The notes under the pieces: model-generated
What the model saw: only the letters and a program-made list of their open reading frames with translations
Told to the model about the DNA's origin: nothing
Database searches by the model: none
In this document: piece by piece, positions 6,256 through 7,853 of the stretch
How the letters are laid out: every line of letters begins with the position of its first letter
How positions within the stretch are numbered: the first letter of the stretch is position 1
NCBI GenBank assembly: GCA_016742295.1
Contig: JACVCA010000048.1
Coordinates: forward strand, 1-7,853
Direction: 5' to 3'
Length of the DNA stretch: 7,853 nt
Source: Alphaproteobacteria bacterium
GTDB lineage: Bacteria > Pseudomonadota > Alphaproteobacteria > JAGOMX01
Program-made: the position numbers and the translations under genes

Positions 6256-7853
6256 ATGCGGTCAACGGACAATCCCCGTCAATTGAAAAAATCTCGACAT
6301 AAGAGAACTTCAAAAAGTTCTCCCAAACCCTCACGACGTTTAAGTAAGGGGATTTGGTTATCAAAAGCCATCATATTGCTGGCGATTTGGGGTAGCGTAT
6401 GTATGGGGGCCTTAGTTGTATGGTTTGGCTATGATCTGCCGGATATTGGGCGCTTGCAAGCTGTAACGCGTAAGCCGGGTATCAGTATTGTTGGACAAGA
6501 TGGCACCTTGATTGCTACATATGGAGACATTTATGGTTCAACCGTTGCACAGAAGAACTTACCTCCTTATATTCCTCAAGCAATTTTAGCGACTGAAGAC
6601 CGTAGGTTCTATAATCACTTTGGGGTTGATATCTGGGGAATTATGCGGGCCATGTGGACCAATTATCGGGCTCAACGCATTGTTCAAGGTGGAAGTACTC
6701 TCACTCAGCAATTAGCCAAGAATTTCTTATTATCTGAAAAGCTGTATACGCCCAGTGATCGCTCGATGCGTCGTAAGGCCCAAGAGCTAATGCTTGCCTT
6801 ATGGTTAGAGTATAATTTTTCCAAAGGCCAAATCTTGAATATCTATATGAACCGAGTCTATTTGGGTGCTGGGACGTATGGGATTGAAGCTGCAGCACAA
6901 AAGTATTTTGGCAAACGTGCTCGCAGTTTAACGCTTTATGAGGCTGCAGTCATTGCAGGTCTTTTAAAAGCCCCCTCGGTTTATTCTCCTACAAACAATC
7001 CAAAGCTCGCTGATGAACGAGCACAGGTTGTTCTCAACACCATGGTTGAGGCAGGTTTTATTAGTCTTCAAGAACGACAATCTTTGAAAGGTTCAGGCCG
7101 TAAAATGCATCAGTCTTATGATGAATCACGGGTGGGACGTTATTTCACCGATTGGATTGTCGAGAGTATTCCAAATTATATTGGTGAGCTTGATCGCGAC
7201 ATCATGGTGATTACTACCTATGATGCGCGGTTACAAAGAATCGCAGAACAACAAACTAAAGTTATCCTAGAAAAGTACGGGAAAGAGAGAGGAGTTGGGC
7301 AAGCAGCCTTGGTTGCTATGACAGCTGAAGGGGCGGTAAAATGTATGGTGGGAGGACGTGATTATGACCAAAGCCAATTTAATCGTGCTGTACAAGCTGT
7401 CCGTCAAGCGGGATCGGCCTTCAAACTTTTTGTCTACCTTGCTGCTCTTGAAAAAGGAGTTCCGGCAACGGCTATGCTCTCAGATCGTCCCGTGCGCATT
7501 GGTCGTTGGCAGCCTAAAAATTATCATTGGCAACCTCGCGGTGAGATCAGCTTTGCTGACGCTGTTGCCTATTCTGTAAATACGGCCACGGTAAGGCTTG
7601 CAGCTCAAGCGGGTAGAAAACAAATTGCATCTGCTGCAAGGCGATTGGGAGTTGTGTCGCCCTTACCCGATGATTTAAGCATAGCCTTGGGAAGTGCAGA
7701 TGTAACCTTGTTGCAATTGACTTCGTCTTATGCGGCAGTGGCAAATGGCGGTACTGGTGTGTGGCCTTATGCTATCCTTGAAATTCGAGACCGCTATGGG
7801 CATGTGCTCTATCGTCGTAAGGGGCAGGGGCCTGGCCGGGTTATGTCTTACGA
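6256..7853 (+). CDS. Class A penicillin-binding protein, PBP1A family (3' end outside window)
   Basis: A bifunctional peptidoglycan glycosyltransferase/transpeptidase anchored in the inner membrane and acting in the periplasm; 532 codons are visible, open to the window end. A basic cytoplasmic tail (1-31) precedes one membrane helix (about 33-57). The GT51 domain has ATEDRRFYNHFGVD (112-125, catalytic E114), GGSTLTQQLAKN (145-156), RKAQE (173-177, second key Glu) and NIYMNRVYLGAGTYGIEAAA. The transpeptidase domain shows SAFK (nucleophile S387, K390) and SVN (440-442); the KTG box must lie beyond the edge. The segment between the domains is short, so the extra OB-like (ODD) domain of E. coli PBP1A seems absent. 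Around the nucleophile, RQAGSAFKLF replaces the usual RQPGSxFKPF. ATG 6256 is the first start after an in-frame stop at 6247, without SD, consistent with coupling to the preceding mini-ORF. Confidence 0.93.
   Translation, partial: MRSTDNPRQLKKSRHKRTSKSSPKPSRRLSKGIWLSKAIILLAIWGSVCMGALVVWFGYDLPDIGRLQAVTRKPGISIVGQDGTLIATYGDIYGSTVAQKNLPPYIPQAILATEDRRFYNHFGVDIWGIMRAMWTNYRAQRIVQGGSTLTQQLAKNFLLSEKLYTPSDRSMRRKAQELMLALWLEYNFSKGQILNIYMNRVYLGAGTYGIEAAAQKYFGKRARSLTLYEAAVIAGLLKAPSVYSPTNNPKLADERAQVVLNTMVEAGFISLQERQSLKGSGRKMHQSYDESRVGRYFTDWIVESIPNYIGELDRDIMVITTYDARLQRIAEQQTKVILEKYGKERGVGQAALVAMTAEGAVKCMVGGRDYDQSQFNRAVQAVRQAGSAFKLFVYLAALEKGVPATAMLSDRPVRIGRWQPKNYHWQPRGEISFADAVAYSVNTATVRLAAQAGRKQIASAARRLGVVSPLPDDLSIALGSADVTLLQLTSSYAAVANGGTGVWPYAILEIRDRYGHVLYRRKGQGPGRVMSY

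Noticed and set aside
6701..7744. ORFs at 6701-6898 (-), 7358-7579 (+) and 7547-7744 (-)
   Set aside because: All lie within the PBP reading frame, which has clear GT51 and transpeptidase motifs throughout.

Overview
The window reads as a moderately AT-rich alphaproteobacterial chromosome segment. The order tsaD, gpsA, EVE-domain gene is a familiar alphaproteobacterial neighbourhood. A host-associated member such as Holosporales is possible, but that is a guess from gene order and composition, not something the sequence proves. No rRNA, tRNA, CRISPR array, transposase or integrase was seen.

Layout: (1) Positions 1-437 hold no recognisable gene. The left edge carries a short degenerate 24-bp tandem repeat that is in frame with an open stretch cut by the window edge. 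An AG-rich stretch follows, then a small doubtful ORF (268-456) whose stop overlaps a possible tsaD start. (2) Positions 438-5161 hold five closely packed plus-strand genes that look like one operon: tsaD (tRNA t6A37 synthesis), gpsA (glycerol-3-phosphate dehydrogenase, phospholipid precursor), a small EVE-domain protein, an O-antigen-ligase-like membrane protein with a TTG start, and an NAD(P)-dependent sugar-nucleotide epimerase/reductase. The gaps are 18 and 19 nt, then overlaps of 4 and 4 nt. (3) Positions 5162-5384 form a convergent spacer with weak hairpins. (4) Positions 5385-6026, minus strand, encode a NadD-like nucleotidyltransferase carrying an apparent N-terminal signal peptide. 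(5) Positions 6027-6182 form a divergent promoter region ending in a perfect AAGGAGG Shine-Dalgarno. That site serves a 19-codon ORF, which is followed 13 nt later by a long class A penicillin-binding protein gene (6256 to the window end, truncated).

The theme is the cell envelope: phospholipid precursor supply (gpsA), sugar-nucleotide modification and surface glycan ligation (epimerase and ligase), and peptidoglycan polymerisation and cross-linking (class A PBP). tsaD and the EVE gene are the housekeeping/RNA-linked members. The most unusual items are the apparently exported NadD-like enzyme with an altered HxGH motif, and the strongly ribosome-bound mini-ORF directly before a PBP gene that has no Shine-Dalgarno of its own.
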